A DNA stretch of 14,938 bases from DATBDM01 sp036269915 (GCA_036269915.1 DATBDM010000244.1:1-14938); one strand, 5' to 3'; shown: positions 6,788-14,121, counted from the first letter of the stretch. The notes: generated by a model not told the origin, from the sequence alone. Numbers and translations: made by a program.

Positions 6788-7270
6788 ATGGAGTCCGGTG
6801 CGCTCACCCACCTCGACGCCGAGGGCCGCGCGCGCATGGTCGACGTGAGCGCCAAGGCGCCGAGCGCCCGCTGGGCGCGCGCCCGCTCGGTCGTGCGCAT
6901 GAGCCCGGAGGCCGCGCGCCGCGTCGCGGCCGGCGAGGCACCGAAGGGCGACGTCACGGGCGTCGCGCGGATCGCCGCGATCCAGGCGGCCAAGCGCACC
7001 GACGAGCTGATCCCGCTCGCCCACTCGATCGGCCTGACCCACGTCGACGTCGAGATCGACGTCGATCCCGAGGCGGGCACGGTCACGCTCGTCGCCGAGT
7101 CGCGGACCGCCGACCGCACGGGCGTCGAGCTCGAGGCGATGGTCGCGGCCTCCGTCGGCGCCCTGACCGTCTACGACATGGTCAAGGGCATCGAGCCGGG
7201 CGTGGTCGTCGAGCGCGTCGAGCTGCTCGACAAGACCGGCGGCAAGTCGGACTGGCACCGGGCCCGATGA
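6788..7270 (+). CDS. moaC: Cyclic pyranopterin monophosphate synthase MoaC
   Basis: MoaC converts the 3',8-cyclo-GTP product of MoaA into cPMP, the first stable intermediate of molybdenum-cofactor synthesis. The 160-residue length is normal. Landmarks are LTHLDAEGRARMVDVSAK at the N-terminus, KGDVTGVARIAAIQAAKRT (Lys53), TGVELEAMVAASVGALTVYD (Glu114, Glu116, Asp130) and MVKGIEPG (Lys133). The usual IPLCHP stretch reads IPLAHSI (75-81): the His79 is kept but Cys and Pro are replaced. The start is fixed by alignment of SGALTHLD with known MoaC N-termini and by the TACCAT element just upstream. The stop overlaps the moaA start as ATGA. It is the first gene of the plus-strand moaC-moaA-moeA-corC-like operon. 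The large open frame upstream in the same phase is antisense to the GGDEF-EAL gene and is not part of it. Confidence 0.96.
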   Translation: MESGALTHLDAEGRARMVDVSAKAPSARWARARSVVRMSPEAARRVAAGEAPKGDVTGVARIAAIQAAKRTDELIPLAHSIGLTHVDVEIDVDPEAGTVTLVAESRTADRTGVELEAMVAASVGALTVYDMVKGIEPGVVVERVELLDKTGGKSDWHRAR

Positions 7271-8259
7271 CCGAGCCCCTGATCGACGGCCACGGGCGGC
7301 CGATCGGCGACGTCCGCATCTCGGTCACCGACCGCTGCAACTTCCGCTGCCAGTACTGCATGCCGGCCGAGGGGCTGCCGTGGCTCGATCGCTCGGCGCT
7401 GCTCACCTACGAGGAGATCGAGCGGCTCGTGCGGATCCTCGCCGCCATGGGCGTCCACGACGTCCGGCTGACCGGCGGCGAGCCGCTCGTGCGCCGCGAG
7501 CTCTGGCGCCTGGTCGAGCGGCTGTCGGCGCTCGAGGATGTGCGCGACCTCTCGCTGACCACCAACGGCTACCTGCTCGCGCGCCAGGTCGACGACCTCG
7601 TGCGCGCCGGCCTGCGCCGCGTCAACGTCTCGCTCGACGCGCTCGCCCCGGACCGCTTCTTCCAGCTGACCCGCCGCGACTCGCTGCAGCAGGTGCTCGA
7701 GGGCCTCGCTGCCGCCGAGCGCCACCCCGAGCTGCGCCCGATCAAGGTCAACGTCGTGGCGATCAAGGGCTTCACCGAGGACGAGGTGCTGGGCTTCGCC
7801 GAGTTCGCCCGCCGCAACCCCTACGAGGTCCGCTTCATCGAGTTCATGCCGCTCGACGGCGACCGCGCCTGGGATCGCTCGAAGGTGCTGCCCAACGAGG
7901 AGGTCCGGGCGATCATCGAGTCGCGCCACCCGCTCGAGTCGCTGGGCCGCGAGCGCTCCGGCACCGCCCGGCGCTGGCGCTTCGCCGACGGGATCGGCTC
8001 GATCGGCTTCATCTCCCCCGTCACCGAGCCCTTCTGCGGGGACTGCAACCGCATCCGGATGACCGCCGAGGGGCAGATGCGCACCTGCCTGTTCTCGATG
8101 CACGAGACCGACCTGCGCACGCCGCTGCGCGACGGAGCGACCGACGCGGAGCTCGAGCAGATCGTGCGCGACGCCGTCTGGCGCAAGGAGCTCAAGCACC
8201 ACGTCAACGACCCCGGCTTCGTGCAGCCGCGGCGCACGATGTCCCAGATCGGCGGATGA
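7267..8259 (+). CDS. moaA: GTP 3',8-cyclase MoaA (radical SAM)
   Basis: MoaA uses S-adenosylmethionine and two 4Fe-4S clusters to turn GTP into 3',8-cyclo-7,8-dihydro-GTP, the substrate of MoaC. In this 330-residue protein the radical SAM motif is CNFRCQYC (Cys24, Cys28, Cys31), the SAM-binding TGGEP is at 69-73, the C-terminal cluster ligands are Cys257, Cys260 and Cys274 (CGDCNRIRM...RTC), and the protein ends in the conserved Gly-Gly tail (SQIGG) needed by this family. All catalytic elements are present. The start overlaps the moaC stop by 4 bases (ATGA) and the stop overlaps the moeA start the same way, indicating coupled translation of a single transcript. No separate ribosome site is evident, in keeping with coupling. 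Confidence 0.98.
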   Translation: MTEPLIDGHGRPIGDVRISVTDRCNFRCQYCMPAEGLPWLDRSALLTYEEIERLVRILAAMGVHDVRLTGGEPLVRRELWRLVERLSALEDVRDLSLTTNGYLLARQVDDLVRAGLRRVNVSLDALAPDRFFQLTRRDSLQQVLEGLAAAERHPELRPIKVNVVAIKGFTEDEVLGFAEFARRNPYEVRFIEFMPLDGDRAWDRSKVLPNEEVRAIIESRHPLESLGRERSGTARRWRFADGIGSIGFISPVTEPFCGDCNRIRMTAEGQMRTCLFSMHETDLRTPLRDGATDAELEQIVRDAVWRKELKHHVNDPGFVQPRRTMSQIGG

Positions 8260-9452
8260 CCTCGATCGAGGAGGCGCTCGAGCTCGTCCTCGACGGGCTC
8301 GCGACGCTCGGCGCCGAGACCGTCCCGCTCGCCGATGCGCACGGCCGCGTCGCCGTCGAGCCGGTGCGCAGCGCCGTCGACCTGCCCCCGTTCGACCGCT
8401 CCGCGATGGACGGCTACGCCCTGCGTGCGGCCGACACCGCGCCCGGCGTCGCGCTGCGGCTGGCCGGCGGCGTGGCCGCCGGCGAGGTCGCGACCGCCGC
8501 GCTCGAGCCGGGCACCGCGGTGCGGATCTCCACCGGAGCCGAGATCCCGGTCGGCGCCGACGCGATCCTGCAGTCCGAGCGCGCGACCGAGCGCGACGGC
8601 ACGGTCGCGCCCGACGGCACCCTCGCGGTCGGCACCCACGTGCGGGCCCGCGGCGAGGATGTACGCGAGGGCGACGTCCTCGCGGACGCCGGCGCGCGCC
8701 TGACGCTGCCGCGGATCTCCGCGCTCGCCTCGGTGGGCGTCGCGACCGTGCGGGTCGCGCGCCGCCCGCGCGTCGGGGTGCTCGTCACCGGATCGGAGCT
8801 GCTGCCGCTCGGCGCTCCGCCCGAGCCGGGGCGCATCCACGAGTCCAACGGCCTGATGATCCGGCTGCTCGCCGGGCAGGCGGGCGCCGAGGCCGGCGAG
8901 CCGGCGACCGTGCCCGACGACCGCGACGCCACGGTCGCCGCCGTGCGCGCGGGGCTCGACGGCGCCGACGTGCTCGTCGTCTCCGGCGGCGTCTCGGTCG
9001 GGCCGCACGACCACGTTCGCCCCGCCTTCGAGGCGTGCGGCGTCGAGGAGGTCTTCTGGCGCGTGCAGATCCGGCCCGGCAAGCCGATCTGGTTCGGCCG
9101 CCGCGGCGAGCAGCTCGTCTTCGGCCTCCCGGGCAACCCGCTCTCGACGATCGTCTGCTTCGCGATGTTCATCGCCCCGGCGCTGCGGCGGCTGGGCGGC
9201 GAGGCCGGGGCGCTGCCGCTGCTCGAGCGCGGCCGGCTGGCGGTCGCCGCCGAGGCCTCCGACGGGCGCACGACGTTCCTCACCTCGCGCCTGGTCCCCG
9301 GCGCCGACGGCGTGCTCGAGGCGACCCCGACCGGGCGCCAGGGATCGCACATGACGGGCGCGCTCGGAGAGAGCGACGGCTTCGCCGTGGTCCCGAACTC
9401 CCCCGGCTCGCTGCCCGCGGGCGCGCCGGTGGCCCTGCTGCGGCTCGCGTGA
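8256..9452 (+). CDS. moeA: Molybdopterin molybdenumtransferase MoeA
   Basis: MoeA inserts molybdate into adenylylated molybdopterin to form the mature cofactor; it acts in the cytosol, usually as a dimer, and needs Mg. The 398-residue product matches the family in length and in motifs: PPFDRSAMDGYA (44-55), ISTGAEIPVGADAI (91-104), VLVTGSEL (175-182), RIHESNGLM (193-201), VVSGGVSVGPHDH (241-253), QIRPGKPIWFG (271-281) and FGLPGNPLST (289-298). The C-terminal domain IV (about 325-398) is complete. The adenylylating partner MogA/MoaB is not encoded in this window. The gene overlaps both neighbours by 4 bases. A molybdenum role is the default; a tungsten-specific variant cannot be excluded from sequence alone. 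Confidence 0.97.
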   Translation: MTSIEEALELVLDGLATLGAETVPLADAHGRVAVEPVRSAVDLPPFDRSAMDGYALRAADTAPGVALRLAGGVAAGEVATAALEPGTAVRISTGAEIPVGADAILQSERATERDGTVAPDGTLAVGTHVRARGEDVREGDVLADAGARLTLPRISALASVGVATVRVARRPRVGVLVTGSELLPLGAPPEPGRIHESNGLMIRLLAGQAGAEAGEPATVPDDRDATVAAVRAGLDGADVLVVSGGVSVGPHDHVRPAFEACGVEEVFWRVQIRPGKPIWFGRRGEQLVFGLPGNPLSTIVCFAMFIAPALRRLGGEAGALPLLERGRLAVAAEASDGRTTFLTSRLVPGADGVLEATPTGRQGSHMTGALGESDGFAVVPNSPGSLPAGAPVALLRLA

Positions 9453-10705
9453 GCGACGGCCTGCGGATCCTCGCCGTGCTCGCCCTCGTGGCGGGCAACG
9501 CGTTCTTCGTGATCGGCGAGTACTCGGTCATCACGGCGCGCCGCGCGGCGCTGGCCGGGCGCTCGGGCGCGGGCGCGCGCGCCGCGCTGCGCCTGATGGA
9601 CGACCCCGTACGGGTGATCTCCACGACACAGGTCGGCATCACGGCGATCGCGATCCTCACCGGCGCCGTCGGCGAGCCGCTGGTCCGCGACCTGCTCGGC
9701 GACGGCATCCCGACCTGGCTGAGCTTCGCGATCGCCTTCGCGGTCGTCACGTACCTCTCCGTGGTGGTCGGGGAGCTCGTCCCCAAGGCGCTGACGCTGC
9801 AGCGCGCGGAGACGCTCGCCATCCTGATCGCGCCGGCGATCGAGCTGCTCGAGAAGCTGCTCAAGCCGATCGTCTGGGTGCTCGAGCGCTCGGCCGGTCT
9901 GCTCCTGCGCCCGCTCGGCATCCGCGAGGTCACCGCGGGCGCGGGCATCCGCACCGCCGACGAGCTGCGCGCGCTGGTCGACGAGGCCGAGGGCTCGGGC
10001 GTGATCGGCCGCGCCCAGGAGCAGCTCCTGCACAACGTCTTCGACTTCGGCAGCCGCGAGGCGCGCGACATCATGGTTCCCGCGCTCGACGTCGAGTGGA
10101 TCGATGCGGACACGCTCCCCCGCGACGCCGTCACCCGCTTCATCGACGCGCCGCACCGGCGCTACCCGGTCGGCCGCGGCGACCTCGACCACCTCGTCGG
10201 CGAGGTCCACACGCGCGACGTCGTCGCCGCCGAGCGCGACCGGCCGGACGTGCCCGTCGGCGAGCTCGCGCGGCCGGCCGTGGTGGTGCCCGAGACCAAG
10301 CACCTCGGACCCCTGCTGCGCGAGCTGCGGGAGGCGCGGCGGCGCATGGCGGTCGTCGTCGACGAGTACGGCGCGGTCGCGGGGATCGTGACGCTCGAGG
10401 ACGTGCTCGAGGAGATCGTCGGGGACCTCGACGACGAGTTCGACCGCCCGGAGGTCGCGATCGAGCGCCACGACGACAGCCACGTCACCGCGGCGGGCTC
10501 GCTGAACCTCGACGAGGTCGACGAGGCGCTCGGCACGCACCTCCCCCGCCGTGGGCCGCGCACGCTGGGCGGCCTCGCCTTCGACGCGCTCGGGCGCCGC
10601 CCCGAGCTGGGCGCCGAGGCCGACGTCGACGGTGTGCGGATGCGCGTCGCCGACCTCGACGGCCACCGCATCACGAAGGTCCACCTGACGCTGCCCGAGG
10701 AGTAG
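9449..10705 (+). CDS. CorC/HlyC-like membrane protein (CNNM-CBS-CBS-CorC_HlyC)
   Basis: Proteins of this family are linked to Mg and Co handling and efflux, though many are called hemolysin-like for historical reasons. The 418-residue product has a CNNM (DUF21) membrane domain with hydrophobic stretches near 5-28, 58-78, 88-112 and 123-153, including the conserved VVVGELVPKALTL; a CBS pair at about 203-330 (AVVVDEYGAVAGIVTLEDVLEEIVG); and a CorC_HlyC C-terminal domain at about 335-415 ending HRITKVHLTLPEE. The GTG start is placed by the 4-base GTGA overlap with moeA, and the first hydrophobic segment begins a few residues later. It is the last gene of the molybdenum-cofactor operon. A link between Mg homeostasis and Mg-dependent MoeA chemistry is possible but only inferred. 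Its stop lies one base from the stop of the convergent hydrolase gene. Confidence 0.92.
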   Translation: MSDGLRILAVLALVAGNAFFVIGEYSVITARRAALAGRSGAGARAALRLMDDPVRVISTTQVGITAIAILTGAVGEPLVRDLLGDGIPTWLSFAIAFAVVTYLSVVVGELVPKALTLQRAETLAILIAPAIELLEKLLKPIVWVLERSAGLLLRPLGIREVTAGAGIRTADELRALVDEAEGSGVIGRAQEQLLHNVFDFGSREARDIMVPALDVEWIDADTLPRDAVTRFIDAPHRRYPVGRGDLDHLVGEVHTRDVVAAERDRPDVPVGELARPAVVVPETKHLGPLLRELREARRRMAVVVDEYGAVAGIVTLEDVLEEIVGDLDDEFDRPEVAIERHDDSHVTAAGSLNLDEVDEALGTHLPRRGPRTLGGLAFDALGRRPELGAEADVDGVRMRVADLDGHRITKVHLTLPEE

Positions 10706-10706
10706 C

Positions 10707-11549
10707 TCAGGCGGTGTGGTCGAGCAGCGCGGCGACCACGAGGTCCCACGTGCGCGGCGGCGGCACCTGGTGGCCGACGCCGTCGAGCTCGATCAGCCGT
10801 GCGCCGGGGATCCGCGCCGCGAGCGAGCGGCCGTGCTCGATCGGGAAGAACGGATCGGCGGTGCCGTGGAGCACGAGGGTGGGCAGGTCGCGCAGGGTGC
10901 TGACGTCGCCCGGCTCGGGACCGTCGCCGCTGATCGACCAGTGGTTGGCCGCGGCGGCCGGATCGGTGCTGCGGTCGTAGACGCGCTCGGCCCGGGCCCG
11001 CGCGCGAGCCTCGTCGAAGTCCCCCGGGCTGGCGAACGGCCGCTCGCTCTCGACGAGGTACTCGATCACGGCGTCGCGATCGGACCAGTCGGGATCGGGC
11101 TGCGGCTCAGCGAACGTCGCGCGCAGCGCGTCGGTCATCCCCGGCAGGTCCTCGCGCTCGAAGTCGATCGCGGTGGTCGAGACCAGGGTGAGCGTCGCGA
11201 TGCGCTCGCGGTTCGTGAACGCCAGCTCCTGGGCGAGCCCGCCGCCCATCGACATCCCGACGAGGTGCGCGCGGGCGATCTCGAGCGCGTCGAGCACGGC
11301 GATCGCGTCCTCGGCCAGGTCGCTGCCCGTGTAGGGCGGCGTGCCCGGCGGGTGCGTGGTCGAGCGGCCCGTGTCGCGGTGGTCGTAGCGGATGACGAGC
11401 CGGCCGCCGTCGGCGAGCCGCTCGCACAGCTCGTCGTCCCACAGGTCCATCGTGGCCGCGGCGCCGGCGATCAGCAGGATCGCCGGATCGACGCGGTCGC
11501 CGATCGCCTCCACGCAGAGTGCCGTCCCGTCGTAGGTCCGTGCGACCAC
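10707..11549 (-). CDS. Alpha/beta hydrolase, RdmC-like
   Basis: The 280-residue protein has the alpha/beta hydrolase fold and a complete catalytic triad: Ser100 in VGMSMGGG, Asp232 in HGTADPFFP and His260 in GVGHQVPPP. The region ERLADGGRLVIRYDHRDTGRS resembles the aclacinomycin methylesterase (RdmC) branch, but such proteins are broadly distributed and the substrate cannot be told. No signal peptide is seen. The GTG start at 11549 overlaps the stop codon of the 61-residue gene upstream by one base (TAGTG), and the codons before it no longer look like the fold. The frame stays open further upstream through the 61-residue gene; I regard that as a shadow. It is the last gene of the cox-accessory run, so an accessory role in the same pathway is conceivable but unproven. 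Confidence 0.88.
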   Translation of the reverse strand: MVARTYDGTALCVEAIGDRVDPAILLIAGAAATMDLWDDELCERLADGGRLVIRYDHRDTGRSTTHPPGTPPYTGSDLAEDAIAVLDALEIARAHLVGMSMGGGLAQELAFTNRERIATLTLVSTTAIDFEREDLPGMTDALRATFAEPQPDPDWSDRDAVIEYLVESERPFASPGDFDEARARARAERVYDRSTDPAAAANHWSISGDGPEPGDVSTLRDLPTLVLHGTADPFFPIEHGRSLAARIPGARLIELDGVGHQVPPPRTWDLVVAALLDHTA

Positions 11550-11734
11550 TATGTCCGGTGGGTGGCCCAGTCCTCGACGATGCGCCGTTGCACCGAAGTG
11601 AGCGGCGGCGTCTCGCCGCGCTCGAGTGCGACCGCCGCCTGCGCGATCGTCATTCCCGTGCCGGTCAGGACCTGTCCGATCAGCGGCGGCGCCTCGCCAC
11701 CGCAGATCCCCGTGTCGCAGCCGTCGGAGCCCAT
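11549..11734 (-). CDS. Small 61-residue protein of unknown function
   Basis: I do not recognise this protein. It begins MGSDGCDTGICGGEAP, giving a Cys6-x4-Cys11 pair, continues through a hydrophobic then helical-looking middle (IGQVLTGTGMTIAQAAVAL) and ends with a charged segment (VQRRIVEDWATHRT). Codon third positions are mostly G or C as in real genes of this window. TACCCT lies 6 bases before its ATG, the same arrangement as at moaC and moaDE, and GGAGG directly abuts the ATG. Its stop overlaps the GTG of the hydrolase gene by one base, as expected for a coupled pair. It follows the coxG-like gene by 16 bases. No membrane segment or known domain is evident. The Cys pair might bind a metal or form a disulfide, but this is only a guess. 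Confidence 0.6.
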   Translation of the reverse strand: MGSDGCDTGICGGEAPPLIGQVLTGTGMTIAQAAVALERGETPPLTSVQRRIVEDWATHRT

Positions 11735-11740
11735 CCTCCA

Positions 11741-11746
11741 AGGGTA
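11741..11746 (-). promoter_or_regulatory. Candidate -10 element (TACCCT) for the 61-residue gene
   Basis: On the minus strand TACCCT ends 6 bases before the ATG at 11734, in the 16-base gap after the coxG-like gene. It would give a leaderless mRNA for the small gene and hydrolase, apart from read-through from the upstream run. No clear -35 is seen, and the motif is short enough to be chance if taken alone. Confidence 0.38.
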
Positions 11747-11750
11747 GGAC

Positions 11751-12449
11751 TCAGCTGTTACCGCGCCCGAACAGGCGCTTGATCCGCTCCCACAGCACGC
11801 CGAAGAACAGCGACAGGCCGTTGACGGGCTTGGCCGCCGCGGGCGCCTGCGGCGCGGGCTGCGCGGCCGGCGGGGGCGGCGGCGAGGTGGTCGCGCTCGC
11901 CGCGCGGGGGCCGCCCCCCGGGTGCAGGTCGTGCGGCGCGTCGGCCGCTGCCGGCGGCTCGGTCGGCGGCACCCCGGGCGTCTCCGGCGGCCCGGCGGGC
12001 TGCTCGGCGAGCCGGCTCTGCAGACACGTGGCGAAGTCCTTCATCAGCCGGTTCGAGATGTCCTTGATCATCCCGCCGCGGCCGAACGCCGCCAGGCGCC
12101 CGGTGATGGTGAAGTCGGTGACGGCCTCGACCTTCGTCGCCCCGCCCTGGTCGGTGAGCGTGTTGACGATCGTCGCGCTGGCGCCGCCCTGGCCGCGCTT
12201 GTCGGTCCCGCGCGCCTTCAGCGTCGCGCGATGGGCGCTCGCGTCGGCCTCGTCGATGGCGATCGTGCCGCGGTAGTTGGCGGTCGTCGGCCCGAGCTTG
12301 ACCTGGAAGGTCCCGTGGTAGGTGCCGTCGTCGTCGCGACCGGTGATCGCGGCGCCGGGCAGGCACGGCGCGACGCGCTCGAGGTCGATCAGCGCGGCCC
12401 ACACTTGCTCGATCGGCGCCTGCACCTCGAACGACTGCTCGAGCTTCAT
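11751..12449 (-). CDS. coxG: CoxG-like SRPBCC protein with proline-rich linker and C-terminal anchor
   Basis: CoxG-type proteins of the SRPBCC (START-like) fold are encoded with molybdenum hydroxylases, and in CO-oxidising bacteria CoxG helps attach CO dehydrogenase to the membrane. The 232-residue protein has the fold at 1-148 (FEVQAPIEQVWAALIDLERVAPCLPGA, YRGTIAIDEAD, VTDFTITGRLAAFGRGGMI), then a low-complexity Pro/Ala-rich linker (about 150-208) and a hydrophobic-basic tail (GLSLFFGVLWERIKRLFGR) that could bind the inner face of the membrane. The ATG overlaps the stop of the MocA-like gene as ATGA. AGAGGAG lies 11 bases upstream. The name follows family and context; no CO dehydrogenase genes are visible, so the partner enzyme may be another molybdenum hydroxylase. 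Confidence 0.87.
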   Translation of the reverse strand: MKLEQSFEVQAPIEQVWAALIDLERVAPCLPGAAITGRDDDGTYHGTFQVKLGPTTANYRGTIAIDEADASAHRATLKARGTDKRGQGGASATIVNTLTDQGGATKVEAVTDFTITGRLAAFGRGGMIKDISNRLMKDFATCLQSRLAEQPAGPPETPGVPPTEPPAAADAPHDLHPGGGPRAASATTSPPPPPAAQPAPQAPAAAKPVNGLSLFFGVLWERIKRLFGRGNS

Positions 12450-13009
12450 CGGCTGGCCAGCTCCTCTCGTGTGTCGATGTCGGTCGGATCGGCCAGGTGG
12501 CCGGCCTCGAAGACCTTGACGTGCTGCCCGGAGAGCAGTGTCCGGAAGCCCTCGTCACCGGTCAGCTCGCCCGTGCGGTCGAGCAGGCGGCGCGGCAGGA
12601 GCACCGGGTGCCCCGGCACGCCGCCGTAGGTCGCGCGCACCGCCGACCGCGGGCCGCCGTCGAGGACGCCCGCGATCACCTGCGGGGTCACGAAGGGCAT
12701 GTCGCCGAGCATCACGACCGCCGCCGTGACGTCGCCGAGCGCGTTCACGCCGGCGCGCAGCGAGGCCGCCAGTCCTTCGCGCCAGTGCGCGGCGACGACC
12801 ACCGTGACCGCGTCGAGCTCGGGCACCTGGGCGCGGATGGCGGCCGCATCGTGGCCGAGGACCACGATCACCGGGTCGAGTGCCGGAACGCAGAGCATGT
12901 GGTCGACCGCGTAGCTCAGCAGCGGGCGCCCGCGCAGCGGCGCGAGCTGCTTGGTGCCACCGAAGCGGCGGCCCTCGCCCGCGGCGAGCACGAGGCCGCC
13001 GACCCTCAC
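12446..13009 (-). CDS. mocA: MocA-like molybdenum cofactor nucleotidyltransferase
   Basis: Members of this family add CMP (MocA) or a similar nucleotide to molybdenum cofactor for use by molybdenum hydroxylases. The 187-residue chain shows the nucleotidyltransferase motifs: LAAGEGRRFGGTKQLAPL near the N-terminus, AHWREGLAASLRAGV, VVMLGDMPFVTP with the metal-binding Asp103, YGGVPGHPVLLPR, LTGDEGFRTLL and DIDTREEL at the end. The GGTKQL and PGHPVLLPR segments fit MocA-type rather than MobA-type enzymes, but CTP preference cannot be proved here. The GTG start overlaps the coxE stop (GTGA), and the stop overlaps the coxG start (ATGA), so it lies in a translationally coupled run of coxD-coxE-mocA-coxG. 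Related genes in CO and xanthine dehydrogenase clusters often sit in this position. Confidence 0.87.
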   Translation of the reverse strand: MRVGGLVLAAGEGRRFGGTKQLAPLRGRPLLSYAVDHMLCVPALDPVIVVLGHDAAAIRAQVPELDAVTVVVAAHWREGLAASLRAGVNALGDVTAAVVMLGDMPFVTPQVIAGVLDGGPRSAVRATYGGVPGHPVLLPRRLLDRTGELTGDEGFRTLLSGQHVKVFEAGHLADPTDIDTREELASR

Positions 13010-14121
13010 GAGGCGATGCCGCCTTCCATCAGTTCGGCGAGCTGCTCGAGCGAGCGCAGCGAGTTGCCTGGCAGCAGGCGGTCGACGTGCGGGAGCGCGG
13101 CCTGCATGCCCCGGGTCAGCGGCTCGTAGCGCGGGTCGGCCGCGAGCGGGTTCAGCCAGACTACGCGATGCGCGCAGCGGCGCAGGCGCGCCATCTCCTC
13201 GCCCAGCTCCTCCGGCTCGCCGCGATCCCAGCCGTCGGAGAGCACGACGACCATCGCCCCGCGACCGATGCGGCGGCCGTGCACGCGGTTGAGCTCGGCG
13301 ATCGCGGCGCCGATGCGGGTCCCGCCCGACCAGTCGTCCGCCGCGGCGGCGGCGCGGGCCAGCGCGCGGTCCGGATCACGGCCCGCGAGCTCGCGTGTGA
13401 TCCGGGTCAGCCGCGTGCCGAAGGCGAACGCCTCGACCCGCGCCTGGGCGGCGACGCAGGCCTGCACGTACTGCAGGAGCATGCGCGCGTACGGCGTCAT
13501 CGACCCGGAGACGTCGCAGACGAGCACGAGCCGGCGCGGGCGCTGGGCCGGCTCGCGGTAGCGGCGCTCGACCATCTCACCCCCGTGGCGCAGCGCGACG
13601 CGCATCGTCGCGCGCAGGTCGTGCTGCTCGCGGCGCCGGCGCGTGCCGCGGGTGCGGCGGCTGAGCCGCTGCGGCGAGCGCCGCGCGATGCGGGCGAGCA
13701 GCTGCCGGGCGCTCGCGCGCTCGGCATCGGTGTACTCGGCGAAGTCCTTCTCGCGCAGCAGCTCGGTCTGCGAGTGCGCCGAGGGCACCGGGTCGTGCTC
13801 GGCGATCGGCTCGGGCTCGGCGCCGAGAGCCGGCACGCCGACGCGCGGCAGCGCGGCCTTGACGATCTCGCCGAGGTCGGCCAGCGGGTCGCGCACCGGC
13901 TCCCCCGGCGCGCCGAACACCGCGAGGAACGCTTCGCGGAAGGCGTCGAGGTCGGCGTGCGACGAGCACAGCGCGGCGCGCAGCGCGTGGTAGGCGTCCT
14001 CGCGCGAGCCGGCGTCCACGGCGGCGAGCGCGCGGTGGGCGGCGAGCAGCTCCCCGACGCCGACCCGCACGCCGCGCCGGCGCAGCTCCGCGGCGAGGTC
14101 CGAGAGCCGCTCAGACACCAT
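13006..14121 (-). CDS. coxE: CoxE-like VWA-domain protein
   Basis: CoxE-type von Willebrand A proteins work with a MoxR/CoxD ATPase to mature the active site of molybdenum hydroxylases; in the CO dehydrogenase system they help build the Cu-Mo centre. The 371-residue protein has a helical N-terminal region (about 1-195) rich in Arg and Ala, followed by a VWA domain with a complete MIDAS: DVSGS (203-207), GGTRIG with the Thr (266-271) and SDGWDRG with the Asp (295-301). Length is typical. I chose the ATG at 14121, which overlaps the ATPase stop by 11 bases and has GGGG about 8 bases upstream; GTG starts at 14130 or 14118 are also possible and change only the first few residues. No signal peptide is seen. 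The copper-insertion role is assigned by family, and other substrates are possible. Confidence 0.88.
   Translation of the reverse strand: MVSERLSDLAAELRRRGVRVGVGELLAAHRALAAVDAGSREDAYHALRAALCSSHADLDAFREAFLAVFGAPGEPVRDPLADLGEIVKAALPRVGVPALGAEPEPIAEHDPVPSAHSQTELLREKDFAEYTDAERASARQLLARIARRSPQRLSRRTRGTRRRREQHDLRATMRVALRHGGEMVERRYREPAQRPRRLVLVCDVSGSMTPYARMLLQYVQACVAAQARVEAFAFGTRLTRITRELAGRDPDRALARAAAAADDWSGGTRIGAAIAELNRVHGRRIGRGAMVVVLSDGWDRGEPEELGEEMARLRRCAHRVVWLNPLAADPRYEPLTRGMQAALPHVDRLLPGNSLRSLEQLAELMEGGIAS

Noticed and set aside
4784..7270. A very long plus-strand open frame (about 828 codons) that includes moaC.
   Set aside because: Only the last 160 codons match a protein family. The rest lies antisense to the GGDEF-EAL gene and stays open because GC-rich codons rarely form stops.
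8414..10684. A long minus-strand open frame across moeA and the CorC-like gene.
   Set aside because: It has no recognisable domain, is rich in Arg, Asp and Ala as antisense frames here are, and lies opposite two well-supported genes.
11549..11741. N-terminal extension of the alpha/beta hydrolase through the 61-residue gene.
   Set aside because: The extra residues are Arg/Gly-rich and unlike the fold. The hydrolase core begins right after the GTG at 11549.
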